Positions 1-13,600 of a DNA stretch of 64,000 nt are shown here, piece by piece. The translations under genes and the position numbers were made by a program. The notes under the pieces were generated by a model. It worked only from the letters and a program-made list of their open reading frames with translations, ran no database searches and was not told the origin of the DNA. The stretch is from contig JACBWW010000018.1 of the NCBI GenBank assembly GCA_020086605.1, positions 14,185,647 to 14,249,646 of the forward strand, read 5' to 3'. This stretch comes from Lanius collurio. Lineage: Eukaryota; Chordata; Aves; Passeriformes; Laniidae. The number at the start of each line of letters is the position of its first letter. Positions within the stretch are counted from its first letter, which is position 1.

Positions 1-60
1 CTGCTGGACATGGTGGAAGCCTCTAGCAGCCTCCCACAGAAGCCACCTCTGTGCCCCTTC

Positions 61-85
61 CCCCCCCCCCCAAAAAAAAAAAAAA
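61..85. repeat. Homopolymer junction C11/A14
   Basis: A run of 11 C is followed directly by a run of 14 A. It is a simple low-complexity tract, and its length is prone to sequencing and replication-slippage error. Confidence 0.9.
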
Positions 86-3071
86 CAGGCCATGCAAAAC
101 CAACACAGTTGGGTTGAGTTTCCCTCCTACTCTTTGACACTTCATGTCAGCAACTACAGAGTCATTGTACTGGTCAGATAAAGGGGAAAAAGTTTGTAAG
201 AGGGAAACATTACTCTTCTGACTATTCAACAGGGCTGAAATGCAAGGTACAGCTCCCCTGTGCAATGGGAGAAAAGGATGACACAACAAGCCTGGAGAAA
301 ATCGTTTCTATCTCTTTGTGGCCTGGGGTCAGGGAGTCTGCATGTGCGAAGCCTCCCAAGGAGACAGAGTTAAACAGCCTCCCTAAATTCCACCTAACAA
401 CATGAGAGAGGACAAGGAAGGAGGAGAAAGCTAAAAGCACTGAGACTACGGCTATTTTTTTCAGGAGAATGCATATGGAAGAAATACCATCCCAGTCCAC
501 AGGGATGTTATTCCAGGGGAGTCTGAGTTCTGCCCTTCAGTCGATACATCAGCTCAAATGTAACCAGCACAATTTGCTAGAGAAACATGTTTTGGGATCC
601 AGCAGCACATTTGTGTTCATTCAGAGAGGCTGGATGCTCTCAAGACTCCCATAGCCTGTCAGCTGGGCAGCAACATCTTCCTCCAATTACCCAGATCCCT
701 TCTTAAAAACAAGGACTGGGAGGTATCTGTGCTTGAAGGAAGAGGGGCTATTTCTCAACAGAACAAATCTCATTATTTGTATTAGAGTGAATTTGCATGG
801 GTCTTACTGTCAAAACAAGTACTTTTTTTACACTTCTCAGAGCTTTGACTCAACAGACTGCTAATAAATTCATGTAGGTTGGGCACTGGATGTTACTATG
901 GTGGGAGGGAGGTGAGGTTTTACTTCTTGCAACAGGACTAACCTGAGAAAAAATAACTAGAAATCTGGACTCCTTACACTGCCATTTACTAGGCTCCTGT
1001 AAGTCTCTAAGGTTGAATATTTTAAAACAATCTCTAGTTTAGGGTAGAAATATGAGTTTCTGGCTAATGCACATGAAATCCATATGTAGGCATCAATCAT
1101 CAAATGCAGTACATGAAAAATTGTAGTACCTCCCTGATAATCAGGCATTAGAAAACTTATAAACAGCTGTCCCCTGAACTGAGTGCATTAGTAGAGGCTT
1201 CTGAAATCTGTGCCTCTGTTTCCTCAGCCACATTTAGAACAGCCTCCCCCCACCTCACACCGCAGCAGTGCATCTTAAAGTCTCTAAAGTGCTTAGAGAT
1301 GCTGAGATGAAAGATAACATATGAGTGCAAAGTATGGATTAATTCCCTGAGCTCAACAGTCAGTGGAGCTGATGGGACTAAAAGTAACACATATCCATCA
1401 CAAAAAACCTGGGGTTTTGAGCCTGTCTTATATAGTAACTACTCAAGCAATAGTTCCCTTGGAACAAGTCGTTTTGGGACTGGTTAGTTGGGCACATGGA
1501 GCCCCAGCAGGCAGGAAACAGAGAAATGTAATATACTACTATGAAAAAGAGATGCTTTTCCAGAAGGTCTTCAACATGTTCCTATAGAATTTGGCGGTGG
1601 GATTTGAACTCGTTTCAGTTAGAGCTGTTCACATTTTAGCAACCACCACATAAAGAACATGGTCAAACATAATTTGAAAAGCTATTTCCATTCCTGTTTG
1701 TTTTTATAAATTATTAAAAATCCAGTTTAAATAGTGCAAAGAAAACTTTAAATTGAGCAAGATAAGTTTTGGCATCCTTCCAAATAGAAGGCAAACCCCA
1801 AAACGCTACTGCAAATCCAACAGATGGGAGTTATTTTTCACTCTTCAAAATTTCGTTCCTTTGCATTGAGATTAACTGTAATTAGCTCTTTATTTACATC
1901 TAAGACAAAAAGTAAAATGATAAAGAAAGACAAACATAACCACAACTCACAGGCAGAAAAAGGCCAAAAACAAAAACCAACAAAAATTCCCTCTGAGAAG
2001 AAAACATGTCTTTCTCACCAAGCAGCATAATTGTTACAAAAATGCAGTTACACAATTCCACAGCATCCTGTCAGCACTAAGGATAAACATTTAAGTCACA
2101 GTTTTGCAAGCTTTTATACACAAATTGATCAAACACCTAAGAATCATACTTGGAACACTGGAAAAATCTCACATCCCTCTAAATGAGCAGCATCAGGCCT
2201 AAGAGAGGCAAGATACTCCACTACACTTTTATTTCAGTCACGCAAGGGATTAAACAAAACTGTGAGGAAGACAAGCAAACAAACAAATGCAAACCCAGCA
2301 GCTTTCCCTGATAAAGAGGTATTAAAACTTACTCTTTTTTTCTTTACTCTTTTTTTAAAGCCATCTTCTAATTCTGATAACACCTCAACTTAGTAAAGCT
2401 GAAGAGGTTTCTTAAGTGTTTGTGTAAGGGCATGATTCACGTATTTTCGTGTTTCAGCTGCAGCACAGCAAAGCTGTCCATGGAGCTGCATGGGGAGTCC
2501 AGCTCCAGCCCCAGACCGTGGCACTGCCAGGCTGCACCACGGAGATCCCACCTGCACCCAGACAGCCCCTGACCTGTGGCCACAGCCAGCACTGCAAGGG
2601 TTAAACAGCAGAGCTCGCCCAGCCTTGCCTAAACAAGCTGTTGGCAACCACAGAAAAAAAAAAAGGTGAGTGGGCTTGAAGGCAGCTTCAAATGCTTCTG
2701 AAGTGACTGGAGACTGCCATGGCAGCTCAGGGATCTCGGTTCCCATGATGGACCTGGAGTGCTGGAGCCAGGCACAGTAATGGGTCTCCTTCTGCGGGCA
2801 CCTAGAGAGGGCTGGGAGCTCTTGATGGCCCTACCCTGTGTGGGATTTCCAAGCTAATGGCTCTCTGGCACCTTCCTAGTGTTCCCAGGAGAAGGAGCCA
2901 CCTACCACTTCCCTGACTGAGCTCAGGATTCATGGAAATCTCTTATTCTCTGCTGCAAATAGAGCGTTTAAGTTAACAGTCTCTTTCTGTTAACACATGT
3001 AAATGTAAAAAGACTCCATAAGAATCAATGTAACTTTTTCATATAAATATCAAGTCGACACATAACAAGAC

Positions 3072-3115
3072 AGAGAAGAGGGAGGGAGAGAAGAGGAGGG
3101 AGAGAAGGAGGGAGA
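3072..3115. repeat. Polypurine GA-rich tract
   Basis: An unbroken 44-base run of purines is made of degenerate GAGGGAGAGAAG-type units. A pyrimidine-rich CT tract follows about 85 bases downstream (3200-3235). Together they are a simple-sequence pair of opposite strand composition. Confidence 0.9.
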
Positions 3116-3199
3116 TCCAAACACCAGGGACCTTGAATCCACTCCCTGCAAAAGTTAAGGACTGAAATAATTCTCATTTATTCATATGAGAAAGTGAAG

Positions 3200-3235
3200 C
3201 TCTCACTCTCTCACACTCTCTCCTTCTCTTTCCCT
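3200..3235. repeat. CT-rich low-complexity tract
   Basis: This is a pyrimidine-rich stretch of CTCT and CACTCTC units with a few interrupting A bases. It lies just downstream of the polypurine tract at 3072-3115 and is roughly complementary to it in composition. Confidence 0.8.
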
Positions 3236-4369
3236 AATGCTCTCAGATACTTCTATCTTTAGGCAATTATCCTTGCTGTAATTTTCTTTAAATTGTAATT
3301 GGATAATCATCCAGACTCAGGGGAAACCTGTGTCAGAGGAATTCCTGGGGATGTATTCCCATTTGATGAAACTGAGAGTTGTTAAATTAACAAAGGACTG
3401 ACTAAAGACATGAGTCCTTACTTGTAGTGAAAATACTGTTTAACAAGCACCTAATTGTAGACAACCCTCTAACAAAATACATACACTTGTACACTCATTT
3501 TCCTGCATTTTATTTTCTGCAAAATAAGACTCTGAATTTATGAATATCATGTTCTGTGCATGTATCTTATTGGGACCTCTGAGGCTGAACACAGTAAACA
3601 CTCTGGCCAAGATCAAAATTCCCTAAAGCGTAGGGAATTTGAAGTAATGGCCCTACTCTGTGTGGGATTTCCCACCATTTGAAGCAATTTCCCCAAATCA
3701 GTTCCCTTCCTGCACTCTCCCTGACACACTCCTCTGGCTCAGCTTCGTGCAAAAGCCCCACACAGACCAGTGCTGTGGCTGAGAAACATCACATTAGCCC
3801 TCTGCCTGGCAAAAGCAGTGGTGTGGAGGGGAGAAATCCTAAAATACCTCCCAAAAGAAGAAGCTGCTTTGTTCCAGTTGAGCAGTGAATCTCAGCCACA
3901 CTGACGGTGGAGCAGAACAAAGCAGCTACAAACCGTGGATGGAAGAGCCCCACCTGCACACAGCCCCTGAGCACATGCAGGGTGTGGAGAAGGGTCAGCT
4001 CCAGCATGGCACACCTGACAGGCAGCTCTGCCTTCCTTCTGCCTTTGCATCTGTCCCACTTTGCCCAGCCAGAGGAGCTCCAGCTCTCACTCACTGGCTA
4101 CAGAGATGCCACCAGCCAGGCTGCATCAGCCTGGCAGCACAGAGGAGACAGGCTCTGCTCATGGGGGCAGTGAAATCCATGGGCTGTGTCAAGAGAAAGG
4201 GAGGGGAGGAAGGAGGAGAGCACACAACGTCTGAACTGTGAGCTCCACTGTAGAACGTGTTTCAGTTCCCAGATAACGTGGCGCTGTTCACAGATTTCAG
4301 CTTATACAGGCTTTTCCCTATTTCTATTTTTATTCCCCAAAGCACTCCCCGTTACTGGATGATAAAATG

Positions 4370-4385
4370 AAAAAAAAAAAAAAAA
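4370..4385. repeat. Poly(A) run of 16
   Basis: A simple homopolymer. I see no AATAAA signal or recognisable retroposed body directly upstream, so I do not call it a retrocopy tail. Confidence 0.85.
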
Positions 4386-6649
4386 GACATGAATGCATTC
4401 ATATGCTGATATAATCTTCCTATCTGTCCACCTGGCTAATGCAACCTGAGAGCCAAGCTGGGGCACCTCCTTTTCCACACCACTAGCCACAAGGGCTTTG
4501 TGGCAAGTTTTTGTAAGTCAGAGTCTTGCTGAAATGGGAGGACACTTCACAAGAGATGGGACCCAGGACAGATGGGGAAAGAAATATGGGTCATGTGCCT
4601 GCCAAAATAATCAACACAGAAAACAAAATATAAGTGAGAAGAAGGAATAAAACCACAAATTTTGGCCTCGTATTCTGAAGGAGAAAAATGCTTCCTCCCT
4701 AGAGCTGTCATCTGGTTCATGCAGGTCTTGAAGGAATAAGACTAGGACAAAATCCCTCAGCCTCAGTCTTCTTATATGTTTATATCAAAGCTTAAAATTA
4801 CAGCTCTGAAGCCAGCAAGGAGGCATTTCCCACACCTCCAAGTATCCAGGCACCATCCAACCTACTGACACCACTCTTCCTACTCTCTTAAGTCTCTCTT
4901 ATCTTTGTGTGCTTTGGGGTGCCAGGTGTTTTGGGGATAGTGCTACCTGACCCAGGGGATGAGGCTGCTGGAGCCCAGAACAGGGCTGTATTCATCCCCA
5001 CTGCATGTGCTCATGCATTCATGCTCAAATGCAGAATTCCTGCACAAACCAACAGTCTGGAAGGGGAGAGCCCAGAAGTGTTCAGACACAAGCTTTCCTT
5101 CCACACTCTGGGGGGATCAGAGAACCTTCTGGACTCTGGGGAGGCATGGACAGACAGCAGCAAGCATCACATCATATGCAGACACTTTGAACTCAAGCTG
5201 GAAGCAGAGCCATGGAAAGCAATTCCAGGGCTGTGTGGATGCAGCCTTGCCCCCTGCTTTGCACGGAGGCATCAAGTTAGAAACATAACCTCTCACCCCA
5301 CAGCCCTTCCTTCAGCTCCACACAGCAGTTACACCTTCACAGCTCAACACTTCCCAGTCACTGCAGTGCCCTGCAGCCTTCCACCACCCCAAGTCCTCAC
5401 AGGCTTACTCTCCACGTCCCTCATTATCCTACATCCTTAACTGCTCCTCCAGACAAGGTGATCCCAGCAACAACACCATGCCTACTTTCAGGGAAGAAGA
5501 ATATCTGGGTATCTGAGTTTAATCCTCTCTGCTTGCCCTTTCCTGCTCATCACAGGCAGGCAATGGAGACAGAAAGCAGGATCCTTTCCAGCATCAACCT
5601 TGCCCACCCGAATGCCTGTGGGGCTGGAGTGATGCTCTCCATGAAAACAAGGGATGCCTTTCCTGCAAGGAGTGCAAGACAGCAAGTAAATCTTCCAGAG
5701 CTGCCAAATACAACCTGTTATAAATGACCCTCTAAGTTATGAGATATGGACTCTCCACAGTACAGTTAATAAATAACACCTCACAATCCTTCTAGGTATG
5801 GAAGCGTATGTTGGCTGACAGTTCTGCGTGCCCGAGAGGGGCACAGTTAAAAATGGAGTGCCAGGAAAATAATACTTTTTAATTGCAAAGGAGATAGGTT
5901 TTTTTAAATACAAGGAGCTTGCTGCAATCTTCCAGTGAAAAGCCTTTCCTAGGACAAAAAACTGAATGCATGGAACAAAATCCATCATTTTATAAGAAAA
6001 AAAAAGATCCGTAAAGCAAACCAGAATTTTATCCAAGCATTTTAGCCAGCTATTCACAAAACAGAGGTCAGAAGGAAAAGAGAGAGTGTGCATGTGAGAT
6101 GGCATTTATAATCCAGTTTACTGTGACATCCTAAGGCCCCAACATCAGGGTTCTGGGGTGCCAAGCACTGCACAGGCACACTCCAAGAAACTCGCCCAGA
6201 GCGAGGAACAAGCACTGCCACTGTAACAGTGGAAAGCGACATTGGCACAGAAAAGGGACACCTGAAGCAGTGAAGCCCTGATGGCTTCCCTTTTCCCCTT
6301 CTTTTTAAGGAAACAATTCCTACCATCCAGTTTCCCTCCAGATACCCCCCCCCCCAAACTGCTTCACGTAAGGGGGCAGCTGCCCCCAACAAGCACAGCA
6401 AAGGCCATCTTGCTGCCAGCATTTAATCACTTCCAGTCTATTTTCTTGGACATATCTCTTCCACTTTATTTTCCTGCTACGGCTTAAGCCTGACCCTTTC
6501 CTCTCCCCACTTCCATTTCAGAGACCCCTTTGACAGCAGAGAGCAGGTATCAGAGGCTCACGAATTGGTAATACGGGTGAAAATTAAAGTTACATTTCTC
6601 AGTGCGTGGAGCGCTCCAGCCAGGAATACACAGATCTCCATGGCCAGGG

Positions 6650-7640
6650 GAGCGAATTAAAGCAAAGCCCTCCGCAAGTCGGGGACCGGGGGCACGGCCA
6701 GCGCGGCTGCAGAAGCAGCGGAGACAAACCCGCGGTCCCTCAGCTCGGCTCGGTCCCCGCACCCCGAGGGATCGCCGAGGGTCCCCCGAGGTCCGCGGGG
6801 GTCCCCGGCCCCATCGCGTCCGCTGCCGCCCCCGCTCCGCTCCCCCATCCCCGGCTTCGCACGCTCGCTCTCACCGTGCCCACCCGTCCTCCCTCGCCCG
6901 TGGCCGCCGGGCGCTGCTCCTCGGGCTCTCCCGAGCGGTTCCTCTTCTTTCTCTCCTATCCGCCCCCCGTGCCAGCCGAGGAGCGCGGGCCGCTGCCGGC
7001 TGCGCGCTGCCGCCGCCCGGCTCCCCCCGCGCCGGAGCTGGAATCCGCCTCCTCCGACACAAACTTTCCCTTCGCGTGCGGGGAAGTTCACGGCAGGGGC
7101 GGGGCGGGACAGGCTCCCTTGCCCCTCGTCCCTGCCCCCGCCCACGCCTGCAGGAACACGGGCGTCCCCCGCGCAGCGCGGCTCACCTGAGGACGAGGGG
7201 AGCGTACAGCTGTGCCCGGCTCGCCGCGCTCTCCTTCCTCCTCTTCTGCCTTCTCGCCGTCGTCCCCGATCCGCGCCCCCGAGCTCCGCTCCGCCCCGCC
7301 CGCCCCTTTCCCCGCGGCCGCGCTCCGTGCGCGCTCGGGGCGGTCCCGCCGCCCGCGGCGGTCACCGTGGGCCAGCGGGGTCGGGGCCGGCGGGCGCGGT
7401 GCCGGGGAAGGCTCAGCTCCGTCCCTCCCGCAGCTGGCGAGTCCGTCCGGGGGAGGCGGGGTGCGCGGCGGGGTGCGCGGGGCCACGGCTCCCTCTCCTG
7501 GCCGGAGCCGTCCTGCCGGCGGCAGCTGCCGGGGGCCGAGAGGTGCCCGGAGCCCTCGGAGCCTTCCCGCTGCCTCTTTCTGGGTGGAGCGGGCCGGAGC
7601 ACACAGCCCTGCCGCAGCCCCTGCCCGCTTTGCGGGCCAC
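6650..7640 (-). promoter_or_regulatory. IL1RAP: CpG island, inferred IL1RAP promoter
   Basis: About 1 kb is very GC-rich and dense in CpG, in sharp contrast with the AT-rich DNA on both sides. Several long overlapping open frames on both strands (up to 359 codons) are by-products of the low stop-codon density. The island holds GC-box-like GGGCGG/CCGCCC motifs and no obvious TATA box, as in a TATA-less housekeeping-type promoter. In vertebrates IL1RAP is the next gene after TMEM207 and faces away from it, which would place its promoter here with transcription on the minus strand. IL1RAP is the membrane co-receptor for IL-1, IL-33 and IL-36 receptors. The CpG island is seen directly; its assignment to IL1RAP is inference from gene order, because no IL1RAP coding exon is in the window. 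Confidence 0.65.
7187..7600 (-). other. IL1RAP: Candidate non-coding first exon of IL1RAP
   Basis: On the minus strand the island contains a strong consensus splice donor, CTCAG|GTGAGC, with the last exon base at 7187 and the intron GT at 7186-7185. A first exon ending there would be untranslated, which fits IL1RAP of other vertebrates, where the start codon lies in a later exon. The upstream edge, meaning the transcription start, cannot be read from sequence; 7600 is only an approximate limit set by the end of the CpG island. Other GT sites in the island are possible. A CpG-island promoter firing in both directions is also possible. Confidence 0.45.
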
Positions 7641-7699
7641 CTGCCCCCTGGGAAAATAAAGTTTCCCAGTCTCCCCTCTGATGTGCTGCTATTCTTTCC

Positions 7700-10600
7700 C
7701 AGTAATTTCCACCCAGGGCTCCCTGGGCATTCTGATGCCACCTCGTCCCAGAGAAGTGGCACCGTTTTTACCGTATCGCTGGCACACATGCAGCCTGGAT
7801 GAGGCTGAAATTGTTGATGGATGAGGAATGGGCACCTGAAACAGACTGCAAGGCCAGAGTCGGGGAGTCTGAGGAATGGAGTAAAAACCTGCCGAGGTTT
7901 GGGCTAGCACCTGCTCCTGGAGAATGTGGCCAGCGATTATCAGTGCAGCCGCTAGCGTAGGAGTGCCCTTGCCCCAGTCCGTGAGGAAAGTTCATTGTCC
8001 TCTCCGGTTGGCCTGGAGTCTCTTCCATCCTTGGCAGTGAGGAACCTGCCCTTATTGGTACTTTTATCACATCTTGGCAGGCTGACAGCAGAGTGAAGTG
8101 GCTGGACACAAAGCCTGTAATGCTAAGGAAACTCCTGTCTGCTCAAAGTGCTGCAGCACTTCTTAGCACTACTGGCTACAATACCTGGACTGAGTTCAAC
8201 ACCTCAGTTGTTATCCTCAGAAGGTGATTCCAGGATATCTAGGAGACTAAACTAGGAGACCAAACTTCACCCCACTCCATGAAGCTCCTCTGCAACGAAC
8301 CTGTCCTGGGCAGCAGGGTCTGGCCAAGGCATCATAGCCATTGTTAGCACCCATCTCTCCATCCCTCTGCAAGGTCGCATGAGGCACTGCTGCATACATG
8401 GCTGCTGTGAAAGGGGGTCCCTGCCCTCAGCAGCCCCTCCAGCTCACCAAAGGGGGCACATCTAAAGCTCCCTCCTACCCTGAGAAAGGGGAGCTGCAGC
8501 CTGGCTGCACCACTGGCTGTGAAGGAGCTGTGGTGGGAAGCCAGCGCTGTTCCTGCAGCTCCAGCAGCAAAACTCTTCCTCCTGTACCTCTCTCTCCTTC
8601 CCTTCCCAGGGTTCTGGCACAGCAAATTTAGGCAGAAAGTTTCTTATCTCAGCAGCTTTTGTGTCCTGGTGGTGAATGCCCTTGAAAATCTGCCTACTTG
8701 GCTTGTGCTTAGAATCAGCTCTACTCAAGCCATCTCTAACCCAATTCCATCCAAATATTAAAGTAACTTGTTACAGCAGAGCTCTGTGAAGACTAATTTA
8801 CCCCACTCTAAGGGCAGATAAGTGCATATTTTGCTCCATGCTACCTGCACTGCTCCCAGACCCAATCCTTGTCTGGAGCTACTTTAGGTATCTGTGTAAC
8901 TTGGCTGCATTACTGAATATAGACAAAACTGGAATAGCAAGGCACATTTTATGAGCTGTATTTTCCAACATACTTACTGAGAAATATATGCTTAAAATGG
9001 TCTGTTGAAATACGACAGTCCACTTTTCTCATAGAAGATGAAATAACAAAAGGGTTGCATATTTTAGTCATGATACTTAATGCAGCTGTGGGAGTAGCTC
9101 AGCTGCTCTGGTGATTGTTACAAGAATTAAATAATAATAATAATGATTCCTTGTTCTGCTAAGTATCTGCCATCCATCCATAGATACAGATCTGGGATAG
9201 GACATGTCATTATTCTTGTTTGGGAGGATCCAGGTACTGTTGCAATACTGGTAATGCAGGTTAACACACACCCTGGGAAATTCATACTGTTCCAAACTCC
9301 AAGCCTGCCAGTGCAATTTAGGGTCTTTAGGCTAGGGTCATTAATTTCCTCTGATTTTGATGAAAAGCCAGAATTCGACTTTAGACTTCATTGAAAGGCT
9401 CATAAAATAAGATTCAAGACTAAGTTTCCAGAGAGTGGTTAAAAGCTACAGCTGATAGCAAAGCCCTAAACCACACCTGCTTATTGTGTTTTCATGGGAA
9501 ATGTTTCAAACTCTTCTGTTTATGGATTAAAAGAATCAACAAGTTCTTACTGTAAAATAAGGGTAATATTGCTCACTTGGGCTCAGTGCTGTCATAAGGA
9601 TATTTTTGTATTGCTATTTTTTCTCCCATCCTCTCTCCACACTTGCACATGCTATTTCTGTGCAGGTTAAAATGCAACACAGTTACACCCTAGAGTGAAT
9701 TATACTACGTTTGGAAGAGCAATTCAGTAAAACAAAAACATTTTTAAGCTCAAAAAGGCAGCATTGTTCCACAATTTTTGGACAGGCACTAAAGAGTAGC
9801 ATTACTAAGTGAAACCACGGGGGGGACTTAAGTAGCAGAGGAATGTGTTGGTGTTGTGCCAGGACACTGGAGCTTCTGGCTTTACAAGTGCTGCAAAAAT
9901 ATTCCACAGACCTCCAGTAACAAGTGGCCAAAGGCTTTGTTTTGCTGCTGTTCAAGTCCCGTTAGGCAATTTAAAGTTACAGGCACAGGAGGATCCTGGA
10001 TCACAGAGCTCAGCTCTCTGCTGTGCCAGGAATAATGTTGTTTACAGGTCCTTTTCATGAAAGGACCATGCTCTGACTTAAAAAAATTTTGTGTTTTTGC
10101 CTGTTACTCCTCTGTGAGATTCTCCCAGGCTGTCCATGTCCCTGCTGGTCAGGAACCTTTTCCCACATGTTCTGGCACCAGCACTGGCTCTCATTTCAGT
10201 AGCTGTTGTGCTCACTTCTCCTTACTGAGGTATTTTTATGGAGATGGTTCTCATCTCCCTTTCTCACTGAGCTACACAGGACTGGCTTTTCAATCTTCTT
10301 TCCTAAATGACTCTCAGTTCACCTCAGACCTCTTCCCTCCATCTGCTGTGGTTTCAATTAATCTTAAAGTTCATATGGATTACCAAAAGTAGTTAGAGTA
10401 TTAAATGGGAGGAGGTCTCACTAATGCTTCATACAATGACATTAAAGTCCCCATTTCTCACTGAAATATCTCACCTGGTAATCCCAAGATTGCACTTATC
10501 TTTCTGCAAATAAGCTGTAGTGGTGACCTCATATTCCTCCTCCATTTTTGCTTGCAATACTAAGTTCCCAGCCTCGATCAGAATCTTGTTACTATTCCCT

Positions 10601-13600
10601 TGTCAGTTCCAAATTCCCTGTTTTTGTCCCAACTCTCAGCTTGCACAGGGTTTTCTGATTTGTTTGTTCTTAGCCAGCATTTCTGATACTGGGAGATCAA
10701 GGTAGTTTCATAACCTCTAAAAGACATGTTCTTGCTTGTTATTCACACCCACCTAACCCATTTTTCCTCCTTCCTAGTTCAGGAAATATACCCTAGACTA
10801 CATATAATTATAGTCTGTGTAGTTATAAATGAACGTGCCTTCTGTGTTTGACACCTACCTTTTAACTGGCATTGAGAGAAGCATGCCTGATAACCTAACA
10901 TACAGGACACAGGGAAAATGGGAGAATGACAGACATTTCTGACATAGCAGCACATGGACCTTCCATCTGCTTCTGTCAAGGCAGCTGATGTAACCCACAC
11001 ATGGGGCTGAACATTTTCTGCTGAGACCATTTTCCAGCAAGGAACCTGTGCCTGGCTGAGCAGGCAAGCACGGTTTTCAGACAGGTATGAACTGCTTGTT
11101 TACCAAAATGCATGAGGAGTCACAACTGTATGTGTCAGGTGAGCCTGACTGACACAGACTGTGTACTCTCTGCTGTACTGACTATGTCCAAACCAGATCT
11201 CAAATCTCACTGCCCAGTGAAGCCTTTTGTGTGAACCTCTGTAAGAGCCCTGCACAATGAGGAGGGATTGGAAGCACAGCTTTGTTATGAGTTGTCTGTG
11301 TTTATTCCCGAGGATGTAGCAAATGGCTTTTGTCCCTGTTAATGTGCTAAATATCATTACTGTCTCTTCCCCTGTGTTACCACGGTGGTAGGACTGCTAA
11401 TGCAAATGGTTCTTAAATGGAAACTTGACCTTACATGACTTGCATCCAAGTCCATTTAAATCTCTGTCACACATGTTTTGATACAGCCTAAGGCCAGAGA
11501 TATTTCCAGTCCTATGAGTCTGCGTTTCATAAAACTAAAGCTATTTCAAATCAGTGGTGGAGAGGAATATCTTCTCATCCTGCTAAAGGCTTTGCCTTTT
11601 GGCAGGTATCTGACCCACAAGTACATGCACGTTGGACACTGTGTTTAGGATGCCTGAACATCCTTTTGCACAATATATTCAAACACACCAAATTTGTAGA
11701 AATTGCCTGACCATAGAGGTTGCAGGAACACTTAAACTGGGTTGGCATTTCTGTTGGGCAAGACCAGCATCTGTCTCAGACAGCCTTTGAAGAAAGCCTC
11801 TAGCCTGGCCACTAATTAGGCTGCAGTTTACCTCGTTTGCTCAGTCATGCCAGTGAGAAGTGGCAGGCTGTCAGCAGATTAATAAAGCTAGATAGGCTGA
11901 ATACAGCCTTGGCATCAAGGCAATTCCCTACTGATGGGTATTTCTACAGGGAGTGGTCTCTGGAGATGATTTCAGACTCCACCCTTCTCTGGCTGATGGT
12001 TTGCTGACACCATTGCAGAAGGGAAAAGGCACTGAATTAACACACTGTCTTTCCTGGGTAAATGGAGCCAATTAAAGGTCTTAAGAAAGCAAGGAAAGGC
12101 TTAATACAGTGTATTTTTAGCCTACCTATTTGTAACAGCTCCTCCTGTCTTGACAAAAGTTTGTACCAATGTTTCAATGCTTTAATAATTTTTCAACAGT
12201 CTATTTTTCTGAACAAAACCCAACTCCTCTAAATAATTGTCTGATGATGAACTGCAATGGTTATGGGAAAAAAGGGAGCATCAAGTGTGGTAAATGAAAA
12301 AAATTCCACTAGCATATTCCAAAATATTATTATTATAGTCAATAACAGTTTATTTTCCCCTAAAGATGCAAGATCATTCTGCAGAATGACTTCTAAAATC
12401 TTTGATTTCACTTCAGCAGTGATGAAGCAACATTAACCTTTAGACTCTGAGTTTATCTGTGCATATGTTAAGGATTTCTTAAGGAAAACAATTCTTTTGT
12501 GTAGCTCATAAAAATGTTGCACCAGCAACAGAAGATTTTAGGAGAAAACTCAAGAAAAGTGCAGAAAACCTTACACAATTGCTGGAAAGGGCAGCTGCAG
12601 GTTAGCAAGACCTTGATGTAGGGAGATGATGTTACTTGCCAAAATCAGGAATTCCTACATAACAGGCTGGCACTTTTTAACCAAAGGGCAGGACTCTGCT
12701 GCTGTTAATCAGCACTGCTAATGGAGATGTAGCAGTTTGAACTGGTGGAGGTGTTTGGCAATGTTGATTGTTCTGGTTTGGCAGAATACCCATCTTCACC
12801 AAGAGTGATTTCTGGCATCCTTGCAGCTCTTTTCCTGGGTTAGTGTATTTTCAGGTATCTGAAAGTTCCTCTCACTTAATAGCTGCTATCAATCCTTATA
12901 AAAACCAGGATAACAAATGAAGCAGACTGGCAAGTTTTGCTCTACCTCTATTGACCTCACTGGATTTACATTAAAGAGGATTTTGGAGTAATAAATTTGC
13001 ATTTGCACAATTACTAGGAATGTGCTGTAATTCCTCCCACCCCGACTCCTATTGATTCCCAGGTGTCAGATCAGTGCAATGCAGCCCTCTGCCACTGCAA
13101 AAGTGCAAAAAAATGCTAACCTCCCACGATATAACAAGCTTGGACAAAGGTTTTTGAAGGAATGGGTGAGCCACAGGAATATTTCATTCGTTTTGTGGAT
13201 GATGTTTGGAGAACAGCTGTAAAGGCAAGCAGAGGAAGTATTCAATTTATATGAAGAATGATGAAAGGCTGCTGCCTGCTTGTGTGGGTAAAACCTCCAG
13301 CTCTCACAGGAATGTGGGCATCTTGAGGAAAACACTTTGGTTAGGGCAGTTAATTACTGCTATGCAATTTGACCAAAAAAAGACTGAATTAAGTCAATGG
13401 AAATTGGATGGAAATACAGGCAGCCTTACTCCACAAGTCATGCTTATGGAAACTTATTTTTTTTGGAAGCAGATCACCCACCTGCCTCTTCCTTATGAAA
13501 TGAGAGATCTTAAAGATCACTGAAGAGGAGGGAATCAAGAGCAACGCATTTGTTAGCAAGTCATAAATTTGCAGGAAGAAAACGCAGGGAGCAGAAAAAG

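Larger units (their letters stand above)
1..6600. other. Non-coding stretch, inferred IL1RAP intron 1
   Basis: I see no exon with recognisable protein similarity here on either strand; in particular no immunoglobulin or TIR-domain exon of IL1RAP. The stretch is moderately AT-rich with scattered homopolymers. By gene order it should be the first intron of IL1RAP, transcribed right to left from the CpG island at 6.65-7.64 kb. The longest open frame, 177 codons at 4907-5440 on the plus strand, has no recognisable domain and no flanking splice or promoter signals that I trust. The intron assignment is inference from synteny. Confidence 0.5.

Noticed and set aside
4907..5440. 177-codon plus-strand frame
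   Set aside because: No recognisable domain, signal sequence, splice sites or promoter; position fits an intron on the other strand.
7650..7660. AATAAA near the CpG island on the plus strand
   Set aside because: No plus-strand gene ends here; a single hexamer is expected by chance.
6602..7681. 359-codon plus-strand open frame and several others over the first CpG island
   Set aside because: Low stop density in CpG-rich DNA explains them. The translations are Arg/Pro/Ala/Gly-rich, overlap on both strands and match no family.
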